Origin: Xanthostigma xanthostigma
Lineage: Eukaryota; Arthropoda; Insecta; Raphidioptera; Raphidiidae
Assembly: GCA_963575645.1 (NCBI GenBank)
Contig: OY754473.1
Location: 8,990,001-9,054,000 of the forward strand
Reading direction: 5' to 3'
Length of the DNA: 64,000 nucleotides
The position numbers were made by a program, and so were the translations under genes. Below, one piece after another: positions 9,994 to 21,475 of this stretch. The notes below the pieces were generated by a model. The model was not told the origin of the DNA and did not search any database. It saw only the letters and a list, made by a program, of their open reading frames with translations. Numbering within the stretch: position 1 is the stretch's first letter; every line of letters begins with the position of its first letter.

Positions 9994-10869
9994 GAAAGCA
10001 CTTAAAAAAAATATTGTCTGAAGACACAAGTAATTCAAGAATTACAAGGCGCGAAATTTTACAAAATATACCCCGGCGTTATGTTTGAAAATTGTTGTAT
10101 ATTTTTAACGACATCTTGAGCTTAATAATATGATTTAATTGACTTAATCTCCGAAAAAAATAACAGTCGAAAATGTTTAAACACAGAAAGGCAAAAATCA
10201 TTTTAATAATTTTTTAATAATTTAGGTTCATAAATATAAATATAAACTCTATGATCGTTTTTTTATAATTATTACCCTAAATTATTAAAATAATTATATT
10301 TCCTTTTTGGTACATTTCAATAAACTTTCTTTTTATTATTTTTGTTCTTGTTTTTAGTCTTTCAAAATTGTAACTATTATGACATTAATTTGTAAAAATT
10401 ATTTGATTATTTTATTTAAAATGGTTGTGAAGGAAAATGTATTCCGTAATCTTAGGGCATCCGCCAAATTGGATATATGCATTGTCACCAGACTTATATA
10501 CATGTGTGTTAAATTTCAAAGTTTTAGTAATTAGATCTAGTCGAAAAAATTGCAGCAAATTGAACAACGGGGCCTTTCCAACAAATAAATAATAATATTG
10601 ACATTTGACATAATATAATAACAAAGAAAATAAAATTTCCGTTAACGCGTGCAGTAACGCGGGTAACGGTTACCACTAAACATTATCAAAAATGTTATTC
10701 GTTTTCATGGTTTTCTATGTTATCACTTTATGTTCAAATTAAACAATATCAACAACAACAATGTCAAATACCTAAAACGTCTACAGAACAATTGAACAAT
10801 ATATTTTTTTATTATCAAAATATTTCTGAAACTACAAATATAGAAAAACACATTTTTCTCATAACTATC
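9994..10869. other. AT-rich stretch, no gene seen
   Basis: Contains AATTATTAAAA-type low complexity. A 70-codon minus frame at 10412-10624 has no family signal. Confidence 0.4.
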
Positions 10870-11470
10870 TTGTAAAAATATACACACTAATAAACCGTTA
10901 TGATATAAGAAACAACATTAAATGGTAGGTATATCTTTTCTCTGCATGCACTGATTTTCTCCAAAAATTGTTTTTACAAAACTTGTAAAATAGAATAATA
11001 AACCGTTTTGATAAGTACCTCTACCTATACCATCATTACATAAAAAAACTACGTTATAACATATATCTTTGATGCGCATGCGCCGATTTTTTCCGAAATG
11101 AAATACAAAAATTTCTTGTAAAACAGATAGAATAATAAGCCGCTATGAAAAGTATACCATTGTTATATAAAAAACGTTATAGCACATAATATCTCTTGCG
11201 CATGCGCCGATTTTCCCAAAAATAAATTACAAAACTTTCTTGTAAAACAGAAATATTCAACCGCTATGAAATGTAAAGCATTATTATATAAGAAACAAGG
11301 TCATAGCCCATATATCTTTTGCGCATGCGCCGATTTTCCCCAAGAAATTTACAAAACTTTCATGTAAAAATAGATAAAATAATAAGCCGTTTTAAAACTA
11401 TATTAATATTATATAAAACAACATTATAAAAGATATACTCTTTTACGCATGCGCCGATGTTCCCAAAAAA
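10870..11470. repeat. ~125-bp satellite, five degenerate units
   Basis: The word (G)CGCATGCGCCGATTTTCCC recurs near 10943, 11072, 11191, 11321 and 11443, spacing 119-130 bp. Each is followed by TTACAAAA.TTT.TTGTAAAA and AATAAgCCGnTaTGAAA. Units are diverged, and the first is the most degenerate. Confidence 0.85.
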
Positions 11471-12450
11471 CAATAGGCCACTTCATATTTGCATATCAAA
11501 CACCCTCCCAAAATTTGGTTTCAATCCGCTCATCCGTGGTGTCGGAATGGTAAGAAATGTCAAAAATGATGTTTGCATCTGTCAAAGTATTATGTTCTAA
11601 TAATTAGTTATTCAAATTGTTAACTCAGAAGGCGTTGCATTTCACAAATATTTGAAATGCCATCCGTTTTTGAACAAATGCAATCGTTTTATTTCAAGAC
11701 AGAACAAACGTAATCTTTATATTACCATATTAAACCGTGCAACAGAGAGATATAACCGAAATATGTTTGCCATCGGTTATATCAAATTGAATTTATTTCT
11801 AAATAAATTTGTATAAAAAACTGTTTTGGCAAATTCTGTTGTACGAAATTTATGAAAAATTTTCTCCTCTTTCGTTTAAGACAGGTTTCGAACCGATCTG
11901 ATTTAAATTGAGTGAGTTATAAGCAAAAAACTTCGTTTTTTCTTTATTGCTCCCCTCTGGGGTCAAAATTCAAAAATCGGGCGACGTTAGGATTTAAGTT
12001 ACCCGGAGACGAATCGAACAAAAAAAAAATTGGTTGTCTGTAAAGTCGGTTTACGGACGATAGTTTTACGTGATAACGTATTCCGCTCGAATATCATATT
12101 TAATAATCACGCACAGGGTCAGGCAGAACGTTAGGAACGTTACACTTTTTCGTGCATGCAGCCGGTGTTTCATCTTTTTATATTGACGTGATTCATCAAT
12201 TTATAAGACGTTATCACGTCAAAAGTTTTTTAAAATCGGTTAAGGCGTTTGGGCTGTACGCTGGATACAAAAAGCGTGACTCACAGATTCACAGACAAAG
12301 CGAGTACATAATATAAGGCGCTTTATCTTACGCTAATCGCGCCTAAAAATGACCAAACAGTATACAAATACAATTTTTGTTACAACACAAATCAGTGCCA
12401 CGAACAACGTATACACTACGTACTTCAGCATAAAATGACCAAGTCGTCAT
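11471..12450. other. Repeat-like region without recognisable gene
   Basis: Two segments stand out from AT noise: 11880-12010 (GGTTTCGAACCGATCTGAT.., TGCTCCCCTCTGGGGTC) and 12060-12340 (ACGTGATAACGT / ACGTTATCACGT inverted words, CTCACAGATTCACAGAC). These look like pieces of non-autonomous elements. No terminus is assigned. Confidence 0.3.
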
Positions 12451-12456
12451 AGTCAC

Positions 12457-12965
12457 CTTTAATTGAACTTCAAACCAATAAGTCATGTGGTCCTGATGGA
12501 ATAGATCCAGTATTTATTAAAAACTGTGCAAATGAATTGGCTTATCCTCTTTCCTTAATTTACAACAAATCCTTAAATGAGGGTATCTTCCCGGATGCAT
12601 GGAAAATAGCTTTTGTCACACCAGTGCATAAATCAGGTGCTAAGGACAACATTGCCAATTACCGACCAATTTCAAAATTAAGCATATTTGCCAAGGTTTT
12701 TGAATCTCTAGTTAATAGGATCTTAATTTCGCACATCAGTCCATTTATTTCAGATAATCAACACGGATTTTTTCCTAAACGGTCAACTACTACAAACTTA
12801 TTACAATATACTGATTACATTAACAAGTCCTTCACTAAGAAAAACGAAGTTGAAGCAATTTATACGGACTTCTCAAAGGCTTTTGATAAAGTTGATCACA
12901 AAATTTTACTAATGAAGTTAAGTGCGTACGGAGTTTCAAATGTTTTCGTCTATTTTGTGTGGGCG
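12457..12965 (+). pseudogene. Jockey-like LINE reverse transcriptase, N-terminal part
   Basis: The frame is open upstream of the first usable start and reads NKSCGPDGIDPVFI, then IAFVTPVHKSGAK, NYRPISKLSIF, F.FPKRSTTTNLLQ and YTDFSKAFDKVDH (RT motifs 0-3, first catalytic Asp in TDFSKAFD). It breaks near 12950 where foreign sequence starts. The same element appears to resume at about 13940 and again at 15818, so this is one LINE split by later insertions. Confidence 0.9.
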
Positions 12966-13273
12966 ATTAGAATGCTTTCCACGCCGTTCTTCTAAATGTA
13001 TTTGTCCTAAAAAAAGAACAAACAAATAAGATAATATTACTGATTCTAATCAATAAGCTGTGCAAATTTGTTACTTGAAATATAATAATCTAATAGTAAT
13101 ATCTAAAAGCAGTTTCAAACGCTTATAATATTGTAGGTACAAAGTTAATACAACTCACCGGATTTATGGGCATTTAGTATAGTTTTCATTCTGGAGTTAC
13201 TAATCTGATGTATTTGCAAAAAAAAAACTTTTGCATACACTTATTTTTACGGTTTTCTTAATGAAATATATCT
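12966..13273. other. Spacer left of palindromic element, no gene seen
   Basis: AT-rich, probably part of the DNA-transposon-derived sequence that interrupts the LINE. No motif. Confidence 0.3.
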
Positions 13274-13411
13274 GTCACCGGGATATTGTCAAACCCGTGA
13301 TATTATAATTTCACTTAGTGAAATTATAATATCAGGACTCTTTGTCAATCGTGATATTGTAATGTCACTAGTGAAATTACAATATCACGGATTTGACAAT
13401 ATCCCGGTGAC
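13274..13411. repeat. Four-module palindrome (GTCACCGGGATATTGTC termini)
   Basis: GTCACCGGGATATTGTCAAA at 13274 pairs with TTTGACAATATCCCGGTGAC ending at 13411. Between them the words CGTGATATT(A)TAATTTCACT and their complements alternate, so a second nested palindrome fills the centre. Likely terminal inverted repeats of a DNA transposon collapsed together, adjacent to the transposase relic on its right. Confidence 0.75.
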
Positions 13412-13435
13412 AATCCACATAGAACAACTTATTAA

Positions 13436-13918
13436 AAATGTATCTTGAACTTGTTTATTTCCAGTATCCCAGAATAACTTGTGAATTTCTGCCTGTTCTT
13501 GTTCGGAAAACTGCTCGTAACACTGCTTTCTACAACACTTTCTTATGATCTTGAATTTTTTGCGACTGATTTTTCTACCACTGGATGTAATGTACGATTC
13601 ACCTTTTTGTCTCTTGATTTTTCGTTCAGTTTTGGCCCATGTCTCAGATTTTATTAATCTTTTCTTTCCTTTATTTACTGATAAACGTTTCTTAATAATG
13701 TTATCATTTTCACCTTCACTACAGTCACTAGTATTTTCACTTATTGCGTATTCAGTATCACTTGACGCCATTTGTATTTCTGAGCGCTGTCGAGTGTCAA
13801 CAGGTAAACCGTTGGACGGAAAAACAGCTTCAAACATGTGCATACATTTAAGACATTTGTGCCATCTAGGGGCAACATAGAAAACTAAAATTTTGCTATC
13901 ATATAAACAAATCATCAA
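13436..13918 (-). pseudogene. Unclassified transposase-like gene, middle exon(s)
   Basis: Minus-strand protein: MASSDTEYAIS..DCSEGEND acidic stretch, then ETWAKTERKIKRQKGESY, SSGRKISRKKF, a Cys cluster (CCRKQCYEQF) and EQEQAEIHKLFWDTGNKQVQ. The same order (basic W-K..G.xY, G+.I..K, Cys cluster, F..FW..G...Q) recurs at 59.74-60.04 kb. From memory this is a very abundant uncharacterised insect family. A DNA-transposon origin is inference from its copy number and the neighbouring palindrome. No catalytic core is visible here. Confidence 0.5.
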
Positions 13919-13934
13919 CGATTCTAAATCCGTT

Positions 13935-14019
13935 GCTTCCGGAAAAACAACCTAAGTCGACTTAAGCCGTTTTTCCACCCAGCTCCTCAATTATAAAATA
14001 CATATCCAAAATATTGAAA
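13935..14019 (+). pseudogene. LINE RT C-terminal region, left half of solo-LTR target
   Basis: Reads ..QLLNYKIHIQNIE.. in frame. Removing the LTR and one GGAT gives uninterrupted continuation into RIQKRFVRTLKF at 15818. This proves the insertion point and links the two LINE halves. Confidence 0.75.
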
Positions 14020-14023
14020 GGAT

Positions 14024-15813
14024 TGTAACGCTACAACGTTACAGGTATCGATTTATTATTTAACGTTGTAAAACAATATTATTTATTATCATTGGTACCA
14101 CCTTGTAAAAAATTCCAACATAAAATCAAAAGTATAATATTAAGCATTATTCTGTATATCCGAAATGTTTTAATAAATGACCGAGCGAAAGCAAGTTACG
14201 AACAGGTCAATTATACGTAATTTGATTGGTTAATATCATTTGAAGGATATCGCATTTTTGACTAAATATTCATTTTGTAAAATATTATAAATTCATTCTA
14301 GTTTTAACTTTTAAGTCAGATAGACATTAAATTCAATTCTAGTTTTAACTTTTAAGTCAGATAGACATTAAATTCAATTCTAGTTTTAACCTTTAATTCA
14401 AATAGACATTAAATTCATTTTTAGTTTTAATCTTCAATAAAAACAGACATCATCATGAGGTAATATATTTATTTTAACTTAAAATTATATTGATTATACT
14501 AATAGAAAAACTTTGTTTAACAAAAATGGAAATGTGTTATTTAAGTATGATAGTTAATTTTTTCTTATTTTAAAATCATATTATCCATCAAGTATGTACG
14601 ACTGGGTTTTTGCATCGTGCAAATTTGATGTTTAAAAGAGGATATTTTATAAAAGAATGCTAAAGATAATTATCCTCGCCAGATTTCTGTAGCGTGGTTT
14701 TTTCCCTACAGTTAAATCTTTTTAAAGTTTAATAATGGAAATAAAGAAAGTCATTTTTTTTTTTGAGTTATAATGAAATTATACAGCTTAGAAACAAATC
14801 CATAAATAGTCTAATTTTTCTAACAATCATTGTAAAAATATAAATTGAAATGTACAAAAAGAAATTAACTATGATTCACAAAATATTAATATGTAAAGAA
14901 TTTGAGAAATAAGCTAATATTTTAATATTCTTGAAAGCATGAAAATTAGATGTTGATGATATTGAGTAGAGCGTTATTAAGATATAATTGATTAGAAAAT
15001 TATTGTGATGAAAATAAAGTGACCGATATTGACGGCACTATGGTAAAATTAAAAGACCGATAAACGGCAGTATGGTATTTGATATGAAATGTATGAAATT
15101 ATGAAAAATTATGAAATTATAAAAATGATGAAATTATAAAAGTGTATTTATTTAAATAATTAAAGAATTAATTAATATTGAAAAAACGCAAAATTAAGTA
15201 TTTGAAAATTGAAAAAGGACATGACAAGAATATTAAAATTTTACTTACGAAAGAATTTAAAAGTATTAAATGTTATGAATTAAGAAAAACTAAGAAGTAT
15301 TGAAAATCATTTCCAATGAAATAATAACTGTAAATTTAAATTGAAACTAGGCTTGAATAATTGTAATTATGCTGGTTGTAAGAAAATAAAAGAATTATTT
15401 TTTTTTGATGAATTAAAATTAAAGGAATATAAAATAATTATTTTTTTTGTAAATAAAAGTAACTTGAAACATTTTTTATATGTGAAATTAAAAATATTAA
15501 TTTTGTAATTGAAATAAAAAATAATTAAATGAAATTAACTTAAAGATTTAATGTAAATATTTTGTATGTATAAATTATCGTTTATTTAATTTGAATAAAA
15601 CTAATTATTTGTTTGTTGTTTTGAAATATGTTGTTTTGATGAAAGAAAATAAACAGTAAAAAGATTTGACCCTTACAATTTTGTTGGCCACCATCGAAAT
15701 AATCATTAAACAGAGAATTTTTTTTAAGTGCCGACAAATTTGTCAAGGAAGAGTACGTCGTTCGGGTCACTCAAAACACACGGTCGAGTGCCCCAAAAGA
15801 ACAGAACGTTACA
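14024..15813. mobile_element. Solo LTR, 1790 bp, TSD GGAT
   Basis: Starts TGTAACG and ends CGTTACA (7-bp inverted ends). It is flanked by GGAT at 14020-14023 and 15814-15817. A second copy with the same ends lies at 45855-48821. No gag-pol between, so it is a solo LTR of an unidentified LTR retrotransposon. It contains short tandem TTTTAACTTTTAAGTCA..-type repeats at 14290-14440. ORFs inside are AT noise. Confidence 0.85.
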
Positions 15814-15817
15814 GGAT

Positions 15818-16193
15818 TCAAAAGAGGTTTGTTCGTACTCTAAAATTTAGATTCAACAACACTACCGAAGTTAACAGTATGCAACCTCTCTTGGTCAGAC
15901 GTCAAATATTGGATTTGTGTTTTCTATATAAATTAATGAATAATTATTATGATTCGTCTGCCCTGCTATCTTGTGTCAGTTTACATGTTCCCTCTTTCAA
16001 TTCTAGAACGCATAATCTTTTCAGCATTGACTTTATGTCTTCTAACTACGGGATTAATTCACCTATAAACAGGATTACTAACTCTAAGCTTTATAATGAT
16101 ATCACTATGAAAAATGATGATATTGACATATTCAATATGTCTTATTTTACTTTTAAAAAGAGCATATCAAATACTCTTTCTATCACTTCATAA
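15818..16193 (+). pseudogene. Jockey-like LINE pol, C-terminal tail
   Basis: IQKRFVRTLKFRF, PLLVRRQILDLCFLYKLMN, LHVPSFNSRTHNLF, SNYGINSPINRI.., DIFNMSYFTFKKS. This is the conserved post-RT tail of jockey/CR1-group LINEs. It ends at the stop near 16191. It is the 3' continuation of the RT at 12.46 kb. Confidence 0.85.
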
Positions 16194-16407
16194 GTTGCCT
16201 GGCTATTCTTATTTTTACTTTATTTTCTTTTGTGTTTATTCTGAATACTGTATTTTTTTTTCTTTTTAATTCTTTATTGTACACAGAACACTAGATACAT
16301 GTTTTTTCTGTCTGTTTCTTACAGTGTAATAATCTGACAACTGACTAATTTTTTTTGTATTAAGAGGTGTCATTTATTTGGACCTAGAGTCTGTTTGGCA
16401 CCCATCT

Positions 16408-16443
16408 TTAAATAAATAAATAAAAATAAATAAATGAATGAAT
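16408..16443 (+). repeat. LINE 3' tail, (TAAA)n
   Basis: AAATAAATAAATAAAAATAAATAAATGAATGAAT follows the LINE 3' UTR and marks the end of the element. Confidence 0.75.
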
Positions 16444-16491
16444 ACAAAGTAACTGGAAAAAATAACAAAAAATAAGCTGTGCGGAAATCAA

Positions 16492-16872
16492 ATGCACAAA
16501 ATGTTAATTATTTCACAATGGGCAAATATTGAGTTACGTCATGTTGGCTTAAGAGGGCAGTATAGTATGAGATCTCTTGTTAGACAAAGAGAATATTTAA
16601 TAAGATTTGTGAAAACAGAAGGAAAAAAGACCAAAAAAACGCAGAACATAAAACACGGAGAAATAAAACCAATTATTTCTTATCAAAAAATGACACCAGA
16701 GTGTCCGTTTCTAAAATTATGTTTTTAAACACACTTAGTGTGTCAGAAAAAACAGTCCGCACAGCTCTAAGAAAAGTGAAAATTACTGGGGTTCTAGAGA
16801 AGAAAGAAAGGGAAGGAAGGCAATGTCATTTAAAAGAAAAAGATAGCTACATCCGTGAAATTATCTTATATG
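16492..16872 (+). pseudogene. HTH-type fragment of the same unclassified transposase family
   Basis: After a basic stretch (..GQYSMRSLVRQREYL..), the frame shifts near 16725 and reads LSVSEKTVRTALRKVKITGV, then LKEKDSYIREII. SEKTVRTAL looks like a helix-turn-helix. From memory this block lies downstream of the Cys cluster in the family seen at 13.4 kb. Short, broken, no catalytic residues. Confidence 0.45.
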
Positions 16873-17640
16873 AATAAGTTTCCAAAAATGTAATCGTATT
16901 ATTGTAGGAAAATATCTACACGCGAATGCCTACATAGTGATCTTACAATACAAAATTTATGCTACTGTATTAATTATCGAACGAATGACAACAAACTTTA
17001 TTATTTATACAAATGACGTCCTCATTTGTGTTTAATGGTAGAAGTAAGTGAGAGTACAAGACAGTATACCTATGCATGTACGTCTGCGAAATGTACGAAC
17101 ACAAGTGACTAAGTATGAATGAAGCACCAAACTACTGGATTAGTCGAAAATTTTCTGGTAGATTACAGTATGCATATGTCAGAATGGATAATTCAGAAGA
17201 CCTTATAAATGTAACGAAGACAAAAGGCAACCTTTTTCGGAACATTTACAAAATCAAATTAAATATAAAAGATTTTCATTCTTGCAAAATATGAACAATT
17301 TATTTACGTTATTAAATCGAGTTCCGATATACCTAGCCGAAATGAAAACAGAAGTGAAAAACTTACATAGGTGTAAATTCAAAAATAAGAAATAATACAG
17401 TTATGGCCGTTAAAAAAACAAAAATTAAGGAAAATATTCCGACAGAGCAAACGAGGAAACATTAATACACTTTATTAAATATAAAAGAATATACAAAGAA
17501 AATGTCCAAATAAAGAAAAAACAAATACTAAGGAAATATTACATAATGCAAAAACTCAAGAATTTTATTAAGTATTTAAATTCCTAAACTAATAATCGAT
17601 AATAAAAATAAAATAACTGAAAATAAAGGTACCCAAACAG
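16873..17640. other. AT-rich stretch, no gene seen
   Basis: No continuous frame or repeat structure recognised. The 17400-17640 part could be degraded LINE upstream of the RT relic. Confidence 0.35.
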
Positions 17641-17980
17641 AAATACGCTACCTGTATACGTTAAAGGAGTTTATGAAGCAATTGATAAAATCCTTTACGT
17701 TGTAGGCATATTTTTTGATTCGCTCAAGGTATTTGATAGTCTTTCGATAATTAATTAAATAATATTGATACACAAGGCAATTAATCGCTTATATCTGACA
17801 AATAGAAAATTAATAGTCAAGATCGCAACTGAATATTCACAAGAAAAACAAATAAATATTGGCGTTCCGCAAGGATCTGTTCTCGGACCTCTAATCCATC
17901 TCATTTTCATCAATGATTAATGAAGGGGATGTTATGTTTATAGATGACACCTATGTTGGTGATTTATTTTTTTTTTTTGT
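17641..17980 (+). pseudogene. Degraded LINE RT fragment
   Basis: Reads FFDSLKVFDSLS, YLTNRKLIV, then INIGVPQGSVLGPLIHLIFIND (RT motif 4) and a shifted F(V)DDTYVGD (YXDD region). Several stops and frameshifts. Only the palm segment is left. Confidence 0.8.
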
Positions 17981-18211
17981 GATTTTTTTATGTCGAACAA
18001 AGTGTATGTTCCTCTTTTGTTTTATTAGGTATAGGTTCTGATATTGTAAACTTTTTTTTTAAAAACCTAGGTTCGTAAATTAGGTGGTCAGGATTATTTA
18101 TGTTGAGCTACTGTAATTCTTACCTTACCAATAAACATTTTAAACAACGAGCGTTTAATTCTATTATGTTCCTTATGATTCCTGTGTAATTGTAAAATAG
18201 GAAAAATAGGG

Positions 18212-18535
18212 ATGATTAAAGGCTTTTTACATTGCGTTTTAACATTAAGTCATCAAGACTTTCACGCTGAAAACCTGGAAAAAATAAAAACATTATTAAG
18301 AAATAACAATTATCCAAGACGTTTAATTCATAACATCTTTAATAATTTCAAAATAAAAACATCTCAGAGGCCGGAAAAAAATAACCAAACTAGAGAAAAT
18401 TTGTAAAATTCCCTTTTGTAGATACAATATCGTTAAAAATTAACAAGTGTTTCAAAGACACAAACATCAAATTAGCATTTTATAATATTAAGAAAATTGA
18501 TTTAATATAGGTACACAAACCTAAAAGATAAAATA
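18212..18535 (+). pseudogene. Penelope-like element, linker before GIY-YIG (left half)
   Basis: Reads LSHQDFHAENLEKIKTLLRNNNYP, then after a stop PFVDTISLKINKCF..NIKLAFYNIKK.., the RT-to-endonuclease linker of PLEs. It continues exactly across the hAT insertion into EPLEHCHVIYKIPC at 22158. The RT itself is not seen upstream, so it is 5'-truncated. Confidence 0.75.
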
Positions 18536-18762
18536 GAGCCATTTAGAGATGCGCGAATCCGAGATGTTTTTACAATCGAAACAATCGCAATCGTTCATAA
18601 TAACAATCGAGTCCACAATCGACTCGGAGTTTGATTTTACAATCGAGATGTTCGATTGTTCAAGTCGATTATTTGCCACATAGGTTATAGCAATAGCATC
18701 GAATGCGAAAACATATTATAATGATAATATTATAGTCGTGATTCAAACGTATAATATACAGA

Positions 18763-19300
18763 CTGATTTTTAAGTTCATTTATTTTTTTTAACGTGTAGA
18801 AATCAAACAGACGAATAACTATTTTTATTAAAACATCAATATAAGAGGGAAATAACCTTTCAAAGTTTAAATACAATTTTCAAATTTTATCTAATTTTGA
18901 GGTCGGCCCTGTCGTTATATTATGTCACTATGGAAATATGTTATGGCATTATCAAGTATAGTGGTGCCTATTTGAAACTGACATGTTTATTGATGTATTT
19001 TTGAGAGAATTGTTTGTGCCTCAATTATTTTTGAACTCATGTTTTTAAACGATAATGAACTAGTGGACATGTTATTATTATTATTATTATTAATTTAGAA
19101 CAATTTCTTTGAAAACTTGATAATTACAACAAATTTCCATAGTGACATAACATAACGCCAGGACCGACTTCAAAATTTAATTATATTTTGAAAGCCTGTT
19201 TTTCTTTTATTTTTGAATTTTGATAAAAAATTTACTTGAAGTATTTGTTCGTCTATTTGATTTCTAAACGCTGTTAAAAAAGAATTAACTTAAAAATCAC
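18763..19300. repeat. Fold-back insertion inside the hAT 5' region
   Basis: Left arm (about 18763-18945, ..TGAGGTCGGCCCTGTCG.., CACTATGGAAAT) pairs with right arm (about 19132-19305, ATTTCCATAGTGACATAA.., CAGGACCGACTTCAAA). Roughly 180-bp arms and a ~190-bp loop. Probably a MITE nested in the hAT element, upstream of the transposase. Confidence 0.75.
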
Positions 19301-19549
19301 CTATTTATATGCTAGCAGGTAGCCGACTGACTTCCACGTGACTCATGATTCACAGTCGGCACTGTTACACTGTAGGCTGTAATAATATTAATATGATCAT
19401 ATTGAATTCTTATCTTATTGGGTATACAGTCTGCACACTGCACAGTGTCCAGTGGTAGTACGCAAATTTTTATCATACACAAAATTACATTTTTTTTAAT
19501 TATATCATTAGTATTATAAGTTTAACAACGCGATCAAAATAAAAAAAAA

Positions 19550-21475
19550 ATGCCACGCAGCTTTAGAAAATCTATTGTGTGGGAATTTTTTAACAAAAAT
19601 ATTGAAAACGGCAAAGTTGTTTCAGTGCAGTGTAAAAATTGCAAAATAAATTATAAATATTTCGGCAACACAACGAACCTGAATGATCACCTGAAAAGAA
19701 AACATCCTATTCAATTGGCGGATATACTAGCGCAGCAAAACCCCACCGAAGATACAGCTTCATCAATTCCCTGTTCATCTACATCTGCAACTACTAGTAC
19801 TATTACTGTTCCACCGGCTGTGGAAACAGATGCCATAATAGAGAACGCTCCTGCTGCAAAGCGAATGAAGCAGATGAGATTGTATGGCTCTACTAAAAAT
19901 TCTGAACCCACCGACGACGAACGACGTCAGTTTGAAAATGATTTATTACACATGGTTGCAGTCGATTTTCAACCACTGTCTGTAGTCGAAAATCGCGGTT
20001 TTAAATTTTTTACTCAAAAATACATACCTCGCTACAAACTTCCATCTCGGAAGGTACTATCGGAAAATGTGTTACCTGAGGTATACCAGTCATTAAGTTG
20101 CAAACTCAGAAACATGTTAGATAAAACTGAATATATATCTATAACCACTGATATGTGGTCATCTGATAGCAATAGGGCCTATATAACAGTTACCGCACAT
20201 TTTGTTTTCGAGTTTAATATCCGATTTTTAGCTTTATCAACTGAAGAAGTGAAAACTGATCATTCAGCTGTCAATATTGCCCAAGCAACTTCAAACATTT
20301 TTGGCAAATGGCAAATCGCAGACAAGATTGTTACAGTGGTGACTGACAATGCCGCTAACATGAAGAAGGCCGTTTCGGAGAATCTTCGAAAGTACCATCA
20401 TCCGTGCGTCGCCCATACACTCAATTTGTCAGTTCAGGATGCAATTAAAGATAATCCGGAATTCGGAAACTTATTAAATAAATGTCGAGCACTAGTTACT
20501 TACTTTAAACAAAGTAATTTAGCAGCCTACAAATTAAGAGAAGTGCAGGAACAAATGGCGCTTCAAGAATTAAAAGTTAAACAAGATGTTCCGACCAGAT
20601 GGAACTCTGCGGTCATAATGATGGAAAGATTGTCAAAGTTGAAACTGCCTTTATCAGCAGCCCTTTCTTATTTAGTGAATGCACCCAACAACTTAGATGC
20701 ATCGGAGTGGGAAACGATTGATGAGTGTGTACAACTTCTAAAACTTATATTAATAATTTTGACCGAAGATTTGTCAGGAGAAATGTATCCAACCATGTCT
20801 CGAATAACACCGCTAATAAGAGGACTTCAAGTTAAAATAAGAAGTAAAACTGTTACAACGGATATTGGTAAACAATTAAAACTATCTCTTTTAGATATAA
20901 TTTCCAGACGACTCGGTTTTTTAGAAACAACCAAAACAGTTGCGAAAGCAACTTTCTTAGATCCCCGATTTAAAAAAGCTGCTTTTGGGACTGTACAGAA
21001 TGCAGACATTGCTCAACAATGGGTGACTGATGAATTAAGCAGGTTAATTCACAGTTCAGAAGGTGTTAATAATACTCAATTGCAAAGTCCTGCCACTCCC
21101 ATAGCAAGTTCTAGTCATGCCACAAAAGACGATGATGAAGTAGATGAACTATGGAGTTACTTCGATGAAAAAGTTTCTACCATTACCTCAGCTCTTACGC
21201 CCGATGCTAGCGCCGTCTTGATAATCAAGCAATATCTAAAAATGCCATACTTAGATCGTAAAAAAGATCCTTTTGATTTTTGGAAATCGCATATTAATAC
21301 GTTTCCACATCTTTATACACTAGCCTCTAAATATCTTAATATACCAGCAACTTCTGTACCTTCAGAGCGTATATTTAGTAAAGCTGCGATGATAACCAAT
21401 GCCAGGCGGAACAGATTGGCCCCAAAAAAATTAGATGAACTTCTGTTCATCAATGCAAACGCAGAGTTATTTTGA
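19550..21475 (+). CDS. hAT transposase (BED finger, DDE, hATC), intact
   Basis: 641 aa, single exon, no stops. Start chosen at the ATG after an A-rich leader. Residues ~8-50: BED-type zinc finger (VQCKNC..HLKRKH). About 80-105: Thr/Ser-rich linker. About 195: ITTDMWSS with the first catalytic Asp. About 270: VTDNAANM with the second Asp. About 290: HPCVAHTLNLSVQ. About 345: VPTRWNSAV. C-terminal hATC dimerisation region: KYLNIPATSVPSERIFSKA, NRLAPKKLDELLFINAN. It cuts and pastes the element that contains it. All expected blocks are present at normal family length (600-700 aa), so activity is plausible, though not shown. Confidence 0.95.
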   Translation: MPRSFRKSIVWEFFNKNIENGKVVSVQCKNCKINYKYFGNTTNLNDHLKRKHPIQLADILAQQNPTEDTASSIPCSSTSATTSTITVPPAVETDAIIENAPAAKRMKQMRLYGSTKNSEPTDDERRQFENDLLHMVAVDFQPLSVVENRGFKFFTQKYIPRYKLPSRKVLSENVLPEVYQSLSCKLRNMLDKTEYISITTDMWSSDSNRAYITVTAHFVFEFNIRFLALSTEEVKTDHSAVNIAQATSNIFGKWQIADKIVTVVTDNAANMKKAVSENLRKYHHPCVAHTLNLSVQDAIKDNPEFGNLLNKCRALVTYFKQSNLAAYKLREVQEQMALQELKVKQDVPTRWNSAVIMMERLSKLKLPLSAALSYLVNAPNNLDASEWETIDECVQLLKLILIILTEDLSGEMYPTMSRITPLIRGLQVKIRSKTVTTDIGKQLKLSLLDIISRRLGFLETTKTVAKATFLDPRFKKAAFGTVQNADIAQQWVTDELSRLIHSSEGVNNTQLQSPATPIASSSHATKDDDEVDELWSYFDEKVSTITSALTPDASAVLIIKQYLKMPYLDRKKDPFDFWKSHINTFPHLYTLASKYLNIPATSVPSERIFSKAAMITNARRNRLAPKKLDELLFINANAELF

